This document shows positions 8,551-16,742 of a stretch of 64,000 nucleotides of DNA, one piece after another. The notes beneath the pieces were generated by a model, which ran no database searches, was not told the origin of the DNA, and worked only from the letters and a program-made list of their open reading frames with translations. Each line of letters begins with the position of its first letter. The stretch's first letter is position 1. The DNA comes from JAVJSD01 sp040219575. GTDB lineage: Bacteria > Planctomycetota > Planctomycetia > Pirellulales > Pirellulaceae. Made by a program: the position numbers and the translations under genes. The DNA is taken from contig JAVJSD010000076.1 in assembly GCA_040219575.1 (NCBI GenBank), positions 1 through 64,000 on the forward strand. The letters are read 5' to 3'.

Positions 8551-8715
8551 ATGGCTGGGATAATGGCCGGGAATAGAAGCGAAGTGATCGTGGATCGAAG
8601 AATGGTGGAATGGCTGGGATGGTGGGGCCTATATATAGGCCCCCCACCATCCATCCCAGCCATGATGGCTGGGATGAGACATTTCCCAGCCATGTTTCCC
8701 AGCCATCCCAGCCAT
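8551..8715. repeat. Iteron-like cluster, eight copies of ATGGCTGGGAT in both directions
   Basis: Plus-strand copies start at 8551, 8563 (variant ATGGCCGGGAAT), 8610 and 8665. Minus-strand copies (ATCCCAGCCAT or TTCCCAGCCAT) start at 8653, 8683, 8696 and 8705. Eight copies of an 11-bp word in 165 bp next to the element's primase-helicase gene suggest Rep or initiator binding sites. Confidence 0.65.
8617..8652. repeat. Palindrome centred on TATATATA inside the iteron cluster
   Basis: The left arm GGATGGTGGGGCCTAT is mirrored by ATAGGCCCCCCACCATCC, the right arm having two extra C. Flanking iterons in opposite orientation extend the symmetry. It could extrude as a cruciform or mark an easily melted origin centre. 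Confidence 0.6.
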
Positions 8716-8782
8716 TGACGTAACCATCTTCGCTCCACGTTGCTTGACCGCTGGTGAACCCTTTCCGTGGCCATGAATTCAG

Positions 8783-11131
8783 TCATGCGTCATCGTCCTG
8801 CGCGAGGTCGCAATCTTCCCAGGCTATGGACGAGTTGTCTTCATTTCCTTCGTCCATGTACGAGGATGCGTCGCCCACCACGAGTCGGTAACCTGGGTAT
8901 CCGCGAGGACCGCGACCAGCTTTCTTTTGCACTTTCAACTTCTCAATCAGTCCTTCCGCGACGAGGCTTTCGGCAATCTCCTTAGCCCGTGTGTGCGCGA
9001 GATCGGCAAGTTTACGAATTCCCTTCAGCGTTTCGCCCTCCGGATGCTGGCTCAGGGCGTCGAGGAATCGTTGTCGGTCACCGTCCGCCAAGTCCTCTAT
9101 GTTCGTCTTGTCGTCCCGCTCATCATCGGTAGCACTGCGGCCCTCTCGCGGGCTGCGGATGGTGACGTCCCAGCGACGTCCCGAGAAGTCGTCGTCCAGC
9201 CGCCCCTCCCCGATGTCGACGGCCCACAGACTGGAGTGTCCTGCTGATCCGCCGACATTGAGCCAGAGCTGATGCTCACCCGTGTCAGGATTGAACTTGT
9301 TGCGGCGTGCCAGGAGCAGCCACTGCCGCGCGAACTCCGGACCACCGGCGAACGCCAGATCGCTCAAGTCGGGCGGCCCCTTCCGCTTGGCGGCGGTACG
9401 AGACGTGTGATGCACGAGGATGGGCGTTGCGCCGGCATCGAGACATGTCCGACAGACCATCGAGTACAGAGGTCCCATATCGAATAGGTTCGACGCCTGC
9501 GCGTTGGGGTTCCCGGCCAGCAGGCCAAGGTAGAGTGGATCGAGTACCAGAACTTCGATTTCGCGATCGGTAATGAGCTGAGCGAGTCGGTCCAGATTGT
9601 CGAGGCAGCTGAGCGATGGCATGTGCATCATCCAGTGGATCGGTAGATTGCTAGGGGCTTCAATGCCCTTGGAGTTGCAGACGCGCAAGAACGTGTTGCG
9701 GATGACCGCGCCGCCGGACTCGCCGGATACAACGCCGACCGTGGCGCGCCTCTCCACTTTGAAACTGTCTAAGAATGGCTTGCCGCTCGCGATACTGACG
9801 ATGAGGTCGATCGCGATACTGGTCTTTAGTGTCTTGTGGGCTCCACCCATGACGGCGGGCTGCCCAGCGACCAGAGTACGATGCACCAGCCACTTAAGAT
9901 CGAAATCGGCATCAAGGAACTCCTGCGTGTCGAGGAACTCGACGTCGTCACGACCTGTCCGTGGCTCGACGACATGCACATGCTGCATCACGGCGTCGGT
10001 GAAGCGACGCCCCAGGTCGGCGAAGTCGAGATCGTCGTCTTCCTTCGCCCGCTTTGCCTTCAGCCATGCGCGAACGTCTTTCGAGCCTGCGGGGGGTAGC
10101 GTCCACCTAATCTCCCGCTGTAAAGCATCGGCAACTTGTTCGGCAACCTTCTCGGCGCCGTCTCGCCCCGGCCATCGACCGTCTGACTTCGGGTCAATTT
10201 CACCGAGAATGATAATCTCTCGATCAGTAGAGACAGCGGCTAGAGCCTTGATGAGGTAATCGACCTTTGCGTTCACGTTCGGCCGTCCGATGGCCGCAAG
10301 GTCCATCGTGACCAGCGCCGCCGTGTCGCTGGCTCCCTCCACAACGAAGATCGGTCCCCGGCGTTCGTGCCAGCCGCGCGGTAAATAGAGGCCACGACCG
10401 CTTGTCCAAATTGCCCTCTGTGTTCCGTCGCTACGACGAGTGTTGATGCCGACGATTTGCCCCACGCCATTGTGTTCAGGAAAGGTGTACACCTCTTTGC
10501 CGTCGACTCGTGCACAGCCAACTCCAAGCGACTGCAGGGATTGAAGCGAGACACCAAGATCGTTTGCGAGGGCTTCACGTTGCCTAAGTTTGCTCTGACT
10601 GATGAATTCCTTTGCTTTTCGTGCCCAATCGTCTTTAGATCCCGGAGCCGTCTGCAGTCTGGCGGTTGGGGGCTCTTTTGCGTTATGCGGCGGATTTCGT
10701 TCGTGAGTTCCTTTGCCGGCTGGCCGAGATTTGATGCCGCCGTTACTCGGTGTATTGCCCACCGCCGACGCCGGCCCCGGCAGCGGAAAGAAGTCTTGTG
10801 GATCGAGAGCAATCGCCGCCGCGATTGCCTCAAAGCTGCATTGCTGGGAGTGACACTGGACTAGCACTTTGCCACCGGATGTCACTTTGACGCTGAGGCT
10901 GGGGGTATTGTCGTGGTGAGCAGGGCAGCGGGCGCTCCATTGATTGGAGCCTGATTGCGAGACACGATCTAGTCTGTCCAGCACCATCTTGATCGGCGCT
11001 TGAGCACGAGCGTGCATCGTGTGCCCGCCGTCGAGCGCGAAGTTGTATTCGCCGCGTCGACGCTTCCGGCCATTTGAGTTTGCGATGCCATTGTTCTTGT
11101 GCCTGCCGTTTGGTAAACTCGCGTATGACAT
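8783..11131 (-). CDS. Primase-helicase: Zn-finger, Toprim and RepA-type ATPase (782 aa)
   Basis: Probably the replication protein of the integrated element, combining primer synthesis and DNA unwinding. Residues 49-115 form a CHC2-like zinc finger (ARCPAHHDNTPSLSV, VQCHSQQCSFEAI). Residues 255-345 fit a Toprim fold (IFVVEGASDTAALV, IILGEIDPKSDG). Residues 405-640 are a RepA/RecA-type helicase with Walker A GGAHKTLKTSIAID and a Walker B-like VLVLDPLYLG. A winged helix follows near 690-760 (RKLADLAHTRAKEIAESLVA). The start at 11131 has AGAGGG about 9 bp upstream. Iterons lie just beyond the stop codon. Confidence 0.85.
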   Translation of the reverse strand: MSYASLPNGRHKNNGIANSNGRKRRRGEYNFALDGGHTMHARAQAPIKMVLDRLDRVSQSGSNQWSARCPAHHDNTPSLSVKVTSGGKVLVQCHSQQCSFEAIAAAIALDPQDFFPLPGPASAVGNTPSNGGIKSRPAGKGTHERNPPHNAKEPPTARLQTAPGSKDDWARKAKEFISQSKLRQREALANDLGVSLQSLQSLGVGCARVDGKEVYTFPEHNGVGQIVGINTRRSDGTQRAIWTSGRGLYLPRGWHERRGPIFVVEGASDTAALVTMDLAAIGRPNVNAKVDYLIKALAAVSTDREIIILGEIDPKSDGRWPGRDGAEKVAEQVADALQREIRWTLPPAGSKDVRAWLKAKRAKEDDDLDFADLGRRFTDAVMQHVHVVEPRTGRDDVEFLDTQEFLDADFDLKWLVHRTLVAGQPAVMGGAHKTLKTSIAIDLIVSIASGKPFLDSFKVERRATVGVVSGESGGAVIRNTFLRVCNSKGIEAPSNLPIHWMMHMPSLSCLDNLDRLAQLITDREIEVLVLDPLYLGLLAGNPNAQASNLFDMGPLYSMVCRTCLDAGATPILVHHTSRTAAKRKGPPDLSDLAFAGGPEFARQWLLLARRNKFNPDTGEHQLWLNVGGSAGHSSLWAVDIGEGRLDDDFSGRRWDVTIRSPREGRSATDDERDDKTNIEDLADGDRQRFLDALSQHPEGETLKGIRKLADLAHTRAKEIAESLVAEGLIEKLKVQKKAGRGPRGYPGYRLVVGDASSYMDEGNEDNSSIAWEDCDLAQDDDA

Positions 11132-11254
11132 CGTTCGTCCCTCTTGGGATTAGCACACGCGGCACTTCCGCCTGGCGAGGATTGGAGTGCCGCGTTTGCT
11201 TTGGTTGACTGTTACTGCTGCTAAGACATCATGTCCGCAGACATGCCTTTTGTG

Positions 11255-11280
11255 TTTCCGGAAACGCCGCCGTGCGTGTC
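11255..11280 (+). repeat. 26-bp motif shared with 8286-8311 (copy 2)
   Basis: TTTCCGGAAACGCCGCC followed by GTGCGTGTC lies between the parB stop and the primase-helicase start. It contains the palindrome TTTCCGGAAA. Nearby are a small hairpin (CATGTC/GACATG at 11,230-11,245) and a GCGGCACT/AGTGCCGC hairpin at about 11,160-11,195. Confidence 0.5.
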
Positions 11281-11284
11281 CGAC

Positions 11285-12217
11285 TTAGCAGTAATCTTCA
11301 TGGCCGCGTTTCGCCAATGCATTGATCCTAGCGAGCGCCCGGTTTCTTTCTTTGGTGTTTCGCTTCTCGTTTCTTACTAGGCGAGTGATGAGGCCTTCGT
11401 TGAACTTGATTGCCGATGCGAGTAGATCCAGGTCATCCGGCTTCGGCGAAAACTTGATGTCGCTGATGGTGATGGCATCTTGTGCTGCGGAGAGAGCGCG
11501 CAAATAACGCACGAAGGCGGTCCCGACGTTTGCTGGCTCTTTGGACGACCCACCAACGAACGATTCGACAACCAGCTTGGCCGGTTCTCCCGATTGAATG
11601 CGGTCCACAATCACGTCCTGGTCGTCCTCGGGAAGGTCGGCGACCTTCTCCGCGAGCACGATGCTCAGCCTTTTCTGTCGGACCGCCGCCTGCACCTCCA
11701 TCGGTGTGCGGATCACGCGCAACAGTCGCGAGAGGTGCCGCCCGCTGATCCCAAGCATCTTGCCGACACGCTCACGGACCTCCTGCGCCGCATAACTCAT
11801 CAGCAGTTCATCCAGCGACCATCCATACTCGATGGCGATGCGTTGGGCCGCGAGGTAGGCCCGAGACACCGGATCTAGCTGGCGTCTATCTGTGTTCGCG
11901 TGCAGGAATGCTTGGTCGATCTCTTCCCGACTGGCCGAGGCGAGGTCGTAGCGGACAATCACGCCAATCTCTTCTTCGCCGTTGGCGAGGAGCGCGTCCC
12001 TGCGACGGTGTCCGTCGAGGATTGTGTCTGCGTCCAGCCCCGCGTCATTCGCGGGTAAGATTTCGATCGGGTGCTGGAGCCCTCTCTCGTGGATGCTCTC
12101 ACGTAGATCTTCGTCGTCGTGCTCCGTGGTGGTGCCGGCGAAGGCCTGCTGGAGCGGGTAATCAGATAGGTCGGCGAGTTGTCGTCGTTCACGGCGGGGT
12201 TTGGTCTTTTTGATCAT
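11285..12217 (-). CDS. parB: ParB/RepB/Spo0J-family partition protein (310 aa)
   Basis: DNA-binding partition or regulatory protein. Residues 1-100 match the ParB N-terminal nuclease-like domain: DEDLRESIHERGLQHPIEIL and the signature ILDGHRRRDALLANGEEEIG. Residues 120-215 form the helix-turn-helix region (VGKMLGISGRHLSRLLRVIR). No ParA partner is visible, and the gene lies just upstream of the primase-helicase gene, as in plasmid maintenance modules. It could instead be a ParB-like regulator of the element. Its operator is not established; the 26-bp motif beyond its stop is a candidate. Confidence 0.85.
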   Translation of the reverse strand: MIKKTKPRRERRQLADLSDYPLQQAFAGTTTEHDDEDLRESIHERGLQHPIEILPANDAGLDADTILDGHRRRDALLANGEEEIGVIVRYDLASASREEIDQAFLHANTDRRQLDPVSRAYLAAQRIAIEYGWSLDELLMSYAAQEVRERVGKMLGISGRHLSRLLRVIRTPMEVQAAVRQKRLSIVLAEKVADLPEDDQDVIVDRIQSGEPAKLVVESFVGGSSKEPANVGTAFVRYLRALSAAQDAITISDIKFSPKPDDLDLLASAIKFNEGLITRLVRNEKRNTKERNRALARINALAKRGHEDYC

Positions 12218-12444
12218 TTCGTTGTTCCTGGATTAGAACCCCAGTTCGTCGTGCTGCCGCTCTGCCGCTCTGCCTCTGCGTGATCGTCGAGACTCCGGGT
12301 TTGCGCCTGCGCTGTGTCCGGATGTGCGGAGACCGTCAGGCGGTCAACGAATCGCTGCAGCGCAGCTCTCGATGTGCACGTCCCTCTGTCCGCGTCGCGC
12401 CCGGCGATAGCCACGACCCTGGGTGCCGTTTGTCATTCCGAGAT

Positions 12445-12630
12445 TTACGCAGGCTCTGGCGGCCGATCTTCGGTTAGGTAGACGCGCTCCGACAGCGTTA
12501 AGAGACGCCGCAAGAGAAGCCGCTCCCGGCGATTCTCGTGGAGCAGGTTGCGGAGCGTCGAAGGTGGCGGCAGTTGGCGCTTCAGGCGGTCTTCGACGCT
12601 GTCGGTCGGTATGTTCGCGATAGAGTCCAT
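12445..12630 (-). CDS. Small acidic/basic protein of unknown function (61 aa)
   Basis: Not recognised. The ATG at 12630 has GGAG about 10 bp upstream; a TTG at 12651 would add seven residues. The translation (DSVEDRLKRQLPPPSTLRNL, ENRRERLLLRRLLTLSERVY) has amphipathic helices with heptad-like Leu spacing, unlike the other frames here. It lies between the winged-helix gene and parB on the same strand. Confidence 0.45.
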   Translation of the reverse strand: MDSIANIPTDSVEDRLKRQLPPPSTLRNLLHENRRERLLLRRLLTLSERVYLTEDRPPEPA

Positions 12631-12768
12631 GGCGTCGGCGGCTCCGATCAAGGGTGGATTTGGCCCGTGTCGGAGTCAGCATACCCCGTAGGTCTTCTGC
12701 CGCTGTTGCATTCGATGCAACAAGAACGCCTAGCTACGTCGTTGGCGACGAAAGGTGAAAACCCGAGT

Positions 12769-13569
12769 CTATTCCGCGCTCGCCCCAGAAGGCCCACGCA
12801 CCAGCACGATGTGTTCATCGTGGGTGTCCCAAGAAAGGTCTAGTTCGTGTCTGGCGAGGTGATCGTTAAGGCGAGATACTTGCGGGCGAACGGTCCCGGG
12901 CTTAACCAAATCATCTTCCCAAACCGCCTCGCCGACCTCGATGAACGGAACTTTTCGGTGCCCCCAAATGCACCGAAGCAGCTGCCAGTTCCTTCCCGAA
13001 ATCAGAAACCGGCCATTAGGCCACCGCAGATAGCCCCGCTCGTTGGACTCCATTTCGAGCAGAGCCCCGCGCAGATCGCGCCACCAGAACCAAAGTTGAT
13101 CCGTGGCCCAGATCACGAGGTACTGGACCTCTTTGTATGCTTTCGTGGTTCTAACGCCCGGCGGCAATTCAGCTTCCAGTTTCTCCCCTGGGACTGTTGA
13201 TTCAGGGACGGCGTAGAGCGCTGGCGAGTCGGTGATAGAAATGTCGGTATCACCCACCTTAACGACGGTGTTCTCTGACTGTCTTTCGACAGGATCGGGG
13301 AATCGAATCGTCGCAATCTCTGCTCCAAGCCGGGAACTCGCCATCAGTTCATGTAAGGCCCAAGCTGAAGGCCTTCGAGCATGCCCTGCCGCCGCCAACT
13401 GAGAAATCAAGGTTCCAGCGTTAACAGCAGTGGCATTTGCGAGGGGGCGGAACAGGTCTGGGGCGACACCTTCAATGACGGCTGGAACAGCCCACATCGC
13501 GGCGTCCACCAACTGTCTGGCTGGCTCGTCTCCAGAGTGAATTCCGAGTTCTTGCTCAACGCGGGACAT
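12769..13569 (-). CDS. Unknown protein with possible C-terminal winged helix (266 aa)
   Basis: The ATG at 13569 (MSRVEQELGIHSGDEPARQL) has GGAG 7 bp upstream. The frame is open to 13698, but that part overlaps the arm-like repeats. Residues 1-100 are helical. The last 110 residues (GRNWQLLRCIWGHRKVPFIE, VRPQVSRLNDHLARHELDLS) resemble a winged helix of the OmpR C-terminal type. As the first gene after the tRNA it may regulate the element, but no family is assigned. Confidence 0.55.
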   Translation of the reverse strand: MSRVEQELGIHSGDEPARQLVDAAMWAVPAVIEGVAPDLFRPLANATAVNAGTLISQLAAAGHARRPSAWALHELMASSRLGAEIATIRFPDPVERQSENTVVKVGDTDISITDSPALYAVPESTVPGEKLEAELPPGVRTTKAYKEVQYLVIWATDQLWFWWRDLRGALLEMESNERGYLRWPNGRFLISGRNWQLLRCIWGHRKVPFIEVGEAVWEDDLVKPGTVRPQVSRLNDHLARHELDLSWDTHDEHIVLVRGPSGASAE

Positions 13570-13656
13570 CACGGCTCCATGGAAGACAAGCACTCTACTG
13601 CCAAGTCTACTGCGACCGCATCCGATCGGGCAGTGGACTGCACTTCCCGCGCGCAA

Positions 13657-13680
13657 AAAGGTATCACCAAAGGTATCACC
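13657..13680 (+). repeat. Tandem AAAGGTATCACC x2 (candidate integrase arm sites)
   Basis: Two perfect adjacent 12-bp direct repeats lie 75-98 bp inside the element from the tRNA 3' end. This is the position and layout of arm-type sites of tyrosine integrases. Confidence 0.4.
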
Positions 13681-13697
13681 ACGGCCAAGAAACGACA

Positions 13698-13731
13698 CAA
13701 GGGATCACGCGACGATTCGCGTAATCCCTTG
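13698..13731 (-). terminator. Hairpin downstream of tRNA-Val
   Basis: Arms CAAGGGATCACGCGA and TCGCGTAATCCCTTG surround a 4-nt loop, 24 bp beyond the tRNA 3' end in its direction of transcription. A modest T-rich stretch follows on the minus strand. It could end tRNA transcription or be part of the attachment region. Confidence 0.45.
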
Positions 13732-13754
13732 CTGTGCTTGGCCTTGCAGCGAGT

Positions 13755-13827
13755 GGGCGGTATTGGGCTTGAACCAACGACCTCCACGATGTCAACGTGG
13801 CGCTCTAGCCAACTGAGCTAACCGCCC
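13755..13827 (-). tRNA. tRNA-Val (anticodon GAC)
   Basis: 73 nt on the minus strand. Acceptor GGGCGGT pairs with ACCGCCC; the D arm is GCTC/GAGC; the anticodon stem CCACG/CGTGG encloses TTGACAT with anticodon GAC; the T arm GTTGG/CCAAT encloses TTCAAGC. No CCA is encoded. Its 3' end is the right border of the accessory element, so it was probably the integration target and was restored by the element's attachment sequence. Confidence 0.95.
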
Positions 13828-14216
13828 GAAATCGATTGCCGGTGGACGTCCAGCGTCGGTGAATGCACTGCGAATTCGACGCCTTGTCGCCCACTGAGCG
13901 GAATTATAGCGTTCCGCGGGGAGTTTTTCTATCGGACCCGTCCCGAGCCCAAGTGCAGAGTTTTGCGGCACTTGCGGCCGTGGTCAAGCGGGGAGGGTTG
14001 TAGCGGCGGGCAGAGCCTGGCGAAGTACGACTTGATGGTGAGGCCAGCGAACGCGGCGGGCACGCAGGGCCATGCCCGCGGTTTCCGCCGCGGCGGCGAA
14101 TCAACTACAATAGCGACTCCCTCCCGCGGCCCGACGTTTTGCGGCATACGCCGCCACGCGAGCGGCGGCCCGCAGAACCTTCCCCACCCGCCAAACCCCA
14201 AGCGATGCAACCCGCG
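13828..14216. other. Intergenic region upstream of tRNA-Val, no gene seen
   Basis: It holds the minus-strand promoter region of tRNA-Val and the leader of the plus-strand secreted-protein cluster. The long minus-strand frame crossing it (to 18,269) is a shadow of those genes. Confidence 0.5.
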
Positions 14217-15380
14217 ATGAAGCTTCGATCCAACCTGTTGAACACGATTCTGTTGTTGGCCGGCTTGCTTTGCCCGTTGTCGGCCAGCGCCCAGGACGAT
14301 GCGCTGACCTCGGCCCTCGAGGCGGTCCGTCAAGTCGGCCCCAAGGGCGAAGGCCATCGCCAGGCGGTCCAGGCCGTTCAAAAGCTCAGCCAACTCGACG
14401 CCGAGAAGTTGCCGCAGGTGCTGGCCGCGATGGACGGCGTGGGCGATCTCCCCACCAACTGGCTGCGGGCGGCGGCCGAAGCGATCGCTTCGAAGCAGCT
14501 CAAGGCCGGCGGCGAGTTGCCGCAGAAGAATCTCGAAACGTTTCTGGCCGACACCTCGCATTCGCCCCGAGCTCGGCGGCTGGCGTACGAGCTGATCGCC
14601 CGGGTGGACGACACCGCCCACGACCGGCTGATTCCCGGCATGCTCAACGACCCCAGTCTCGAACTGCGGCGCGACGCGGTGGCCGTGGCGCTGGAGAAGG
14701 CCGAAGGCCTCAAGGACGACGATAAGTCGGCGGCTGTTGAAACGTATCGCACCGCGCTGAGCGCCGCCCGCGATCTCGATCAGATCGACAAGGCGGCCGA
14801 GGCGCTGCGAGCGTTGGGAGAGACGGTCAACCTGCCGGAGCACTTCGGTTTCGTGATGAACTGGCACTTGATCGGTCCGTTCGACAATCGCGAGAAGAAA
14901 GGCTTCGACGCCGTCTATCCGCCGGAGAAAGAGATCGACCTGACGGCGACGTACACCGGCAAGGAAGGCGAGGTGAAGTGGTTCGAACACACCACCAACG
15001 ATCAATACGGCATCGTCGATTTGAACAAGGCGATCGCCAAGCACATGGGCGCCGCCGGTTATGCGACGATGGAGTTCGAGTCGGACCAGGCCCGCGACGT
15101 CGAACTGCGGCTGGGCTGCATCAACGCCAACAAAGTGTGGCTGAACGGCAAGTTGCTGACGGCCAACCATGTTTATCACGCCGGCACGCAAATCGATCAG
15201 TACGTCGGCCAGGGGCGGCTGAAGAAGGGAAAGAATCAGATTCTGGTCAAAGTCTGCCAGAACGAGCAGGAAGACAGTTGGGCGCAGCGTTGGCAGTTCC
15301 AACTGCGTGTGTGCGACCAATACGGCACGGCGATCCTGGCCGGGAATCGACCGGAGGTGCGGGCCGAGAGCTCCGAATAA
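14217..15380 (+). CDS. Secreted HEAT-like plus beta-sandwich protein (387 aa)
   Basis: Exported protein of unknown role. ATG 14217 gives the signal peptide MKLRSNLLNTILLLAGLLCP ending ASAQ; ATG 14205 is an alternative. Residues 30-200 are helical and HEAT-like (RARRLAYELIARVDDTAHDR, NDPSLELRRDAVAVALEKAE). Residues 215-375 look like a galactose-binding beta-sandwich (NWHLIGPFDN, CINANKVWLNGKLLTANHVY). It starts a plus-strand run with a PQQ-propeller and a DUF1501 protein, suggesting a cell-surface or periplasmic carbohydrate function. No catalytic residues are seen. Confidence 0.75.
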   Translation: MKLRSNLLNTILLLAGLLCPLSASAQDDALTSALEAVRQVGPKGEGHRQAVQAVQKLSQLDAEKLPQVLAAMDGVGDLPTNWLRAAAEAIASKQLKAGGELPQKNLETFLADTSHSPRARRLAYELIARVDDTAHDRLIPGMLNDPSLELRRDAVAVALEKAEGLKDDDKSAAVETYRTALSAARDLDQIDKAAEALRALGETVNLPEHFGFVMNWHLIGPFDNREKKGFDAVYPPEKEIDLTATYTGKEGEVKWFEHTTNDQYGIVDLNKAIAKHMGAAGYATMEFESDQARDVELRLGCINANKVWLNGKLLTANHVYHAGTQIDQYVGQGRLKKGKNQILVKVCQNEQEDSWAQRWQFQLRVCDQYGTAILAGNRPEVRAESSE

Positions 15381-15452
15381 CGCCCGCCGCCTTACGGGAT
15401 GCGGCGCCTTTCCTGAAACCACGACAACGACTTTCAAACGGGAAGATAGACG

Positions 15453-16655
15453 ATGCGACTTCGATTTGTTGCCTGCCTGATGTTGGCCGCCGTTCCCCTT
15501 TTCGCGGCGGCCGATTGGCTGCAGTTCCGCGGACCCGGGGCGCTCAGCGTGGCCGAAGACGCCAAGTTGCCGACCGCCCTCGACGCCGAAAACAATGTCG
15601 CCTGGAAGGCCAAGCTGCCCGCCAAGGGCGTTTCGAGCCCGATCGTGGTGCGGGACCGCGTGATCGTCACTTCGGCAGGCGGCGTCAATCAGAACCGTCT
15701 GTTCGTCGATTGCTTCGACATGAAGAGCGGCGATGCGCTGTGGCAGCGGCAATTCTGGGCCACCGGCCGTACCTACACGCATCCCTCGAGTTCGGTCGCC
15801 GCGCCGACGCCCGCCAGCGACGGCGAGCGGATCTTCGCGTTCTTCTCTTCCAACGACCTGATCTGCCTCGACCTCGACGGCAACCTGCTGTGGTATCGCG
15901 GGCTGGCGTACGACTACCCCAAGGCGGGCAACGACATCGGCATGGCGTCGTCGCCGGTGGTGATCGACGAGACGGTTGTCGTGCAGATCGAGAATCAAGG
16001 CGACTCGTTCGCCGCGGGCCTCGACGCCGCCACGGGCGAGACGCGTTGGCGCCTGGAGCGTGACAAGAGCGCCAACTGGGTCTCGCCCACGGTGCTTCCC
16101 GCCACCTCGGCGCGCAAGCCGCTGTTGGTGCTGCAGGACCACAGCGGCGTGTTGGGCCTCGAGCCGCGGTCCGGCAAACAGGTCTGGAATTACGAAACAA
16201 CCTGCGGCGGCGTTCCCTCGCCGACGGCCACCGAGGGTTACCTGTTCGTGTCGTCGAACGGTCTGACGGCGCTGCGGCTGTCGTCGGAATCCGCCTCGCC
16301 GGAACTGGCCTGGGACGAGGGCCGACTGCAGCCGGGTTCGGCCAGCCCCGTGGTGTACGACGACCGCGTGTTCACGCTCAACGGCGGCGTGTTGAGCTGC
16401 GGCAATATCGACGACGGCGAGGTGCTTTGGAAACTGCGGGTCGGCGGAAAGCATTGGGCCACGCCGGTCGTCGCGGGCGGTCATATGTACCTCGCCAACC
16501 AGGATGGCGACGTGCGAGTGGTCAAGCTTGGCGAGGAAGGCGAGATCGTCAGCGACGGCAAACTCGGTGAAGGCGTGCAGGGCTCGCCCGCTATCGCCGG
16601 CGACGCACTGTTCATCCGCACCAACGAGCATCTCTGGAAGTTCGAAAGCAAGTAG
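15453..16655 (+). CDS. PQQ-propeller (BamB-like) secreted protein (400 aa)
   Basis: Beta-propeller of the PQQ/BamB type, probably a periplasmic binding or assembly protein. The signal peptide is MRLRFVACLMLAAVPLFAAA, followed by the hallmark WLQFRGPG. Repeated blades show the W-x-x-x-L pattern (NNVAWKAKLPAKGVSSPIVV, GDALWQRQFW, SGKQVWNYETTCGGVPSPTA). There are about seven blades over residues 25-395, normal for the family. It follows the HEAT-like gene by 72 bp. PQQ dehydrogenase activity is not indicated, since catalytic-domain landmarks are absent. Confidence 0.85.
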   Translation: MRLRFVACLMLAAVPLFAAADWLQFRGPGALSVAEDAKLPTALDAENNVAWKAKLPAKGVSSPIVVRDRVIVTSAGGVNQNRLFVDCFDMKSGDALWQRQFWATGRTYTHPSSSVAAPTPASDGERIFAFFSSNDLICLDLDGNLLWYRGLAYDYPKAGNDIGMASSPVVIDETVVVQIENQGDSFAAGLDAATGETRWRLERDKSANWVSPTVLPATSARKPLLVLQDHSGVLGLEPRSGKQVWNYETTCGGVPSPTATEGYLFVSSNGLTALRLSSESASPELAWDEGRLQPGSASPVVYDDRVFTLNGGVLSCGNIDDGEVLWKLRVGGKHWATPVVAGGHMYLANQDGDVRVVKLGEEGEIVSDGKLGEGVQGSPAIAGDALFIRTNEHLWKFESK

Positions 16656-16662
16656 CCGGTTC

Positions 16663-16694
16663 GTAGCCGACGCTGCCAGCGTCGGCGGGTTTTT
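16663..16694 (+). terminator. Rho-independent terminator after the PQQ gene
   Basis: GCCGACGCTG pairs with CAGCGTCGGC, followed by GGGTTTTTG, 8 bp after the stop codon. The hairpin word GTAGCCGACGCTG also looks like a dispersed repeat. Confidence 0.7.
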
Positions 16695-16742
16695 GTGTCG
16701 ACGTGGATGCTGGCAGCATCCGCCGCGGGGAGCAGTCGCCCG

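Larger units (their letters stand above)
7860..8782. other. 923-bp non-coding region holding the candidate replication origin
   Basis: No credible gene lies on either strand. It contains the iteron cluster at 8551-8715, a palindrome at 8617-8652 and one copy of a 26-bp repeat at 8286-8311. Such a long gap next to a primase-helicase gene is typical of a replication origin. Confidence 0.5.
1..13754. mobile_element. Integrated plasmid-like element with integron, right end at tRNA-Val
   Basis: The region abuts the 3' end of tRNA-Val at 13,755, a classical integration point. It holds a primase-helicase, ParB, an iteron cluster and mostly unknown minus-strand genes, and it carries an integron at its left. 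Host-type genes begin directly beyond the tRNA. The left boundary, the integrase and the second attachment repeat are not in the window, so extent and mobility are inferred. Confidence 0.5.

Noticed and set aside
8241..8786. 181-codon minus-strand ORF over the iterons
   Set aside because: It translates the iterons and palindrome into repetitive Pro/His/Ile text and has no independent support.
1..13754. Second copy of the tRNA-Val 3' end as left attachment site
   Set aside because: I looked for TATTGGGCTTGAACC in the accessory region and saw none besides the tRNA itself, so the left end must lie outside the window or differ.
13381..13821. Plus-strand ORF ending in GLEPTTSTMSTWRSSQLS
   Set aside because: Its end is the reverse complement of tRNA-Val, a well-known spurious translation; the rest is antisense to the winged-helix-like gene.
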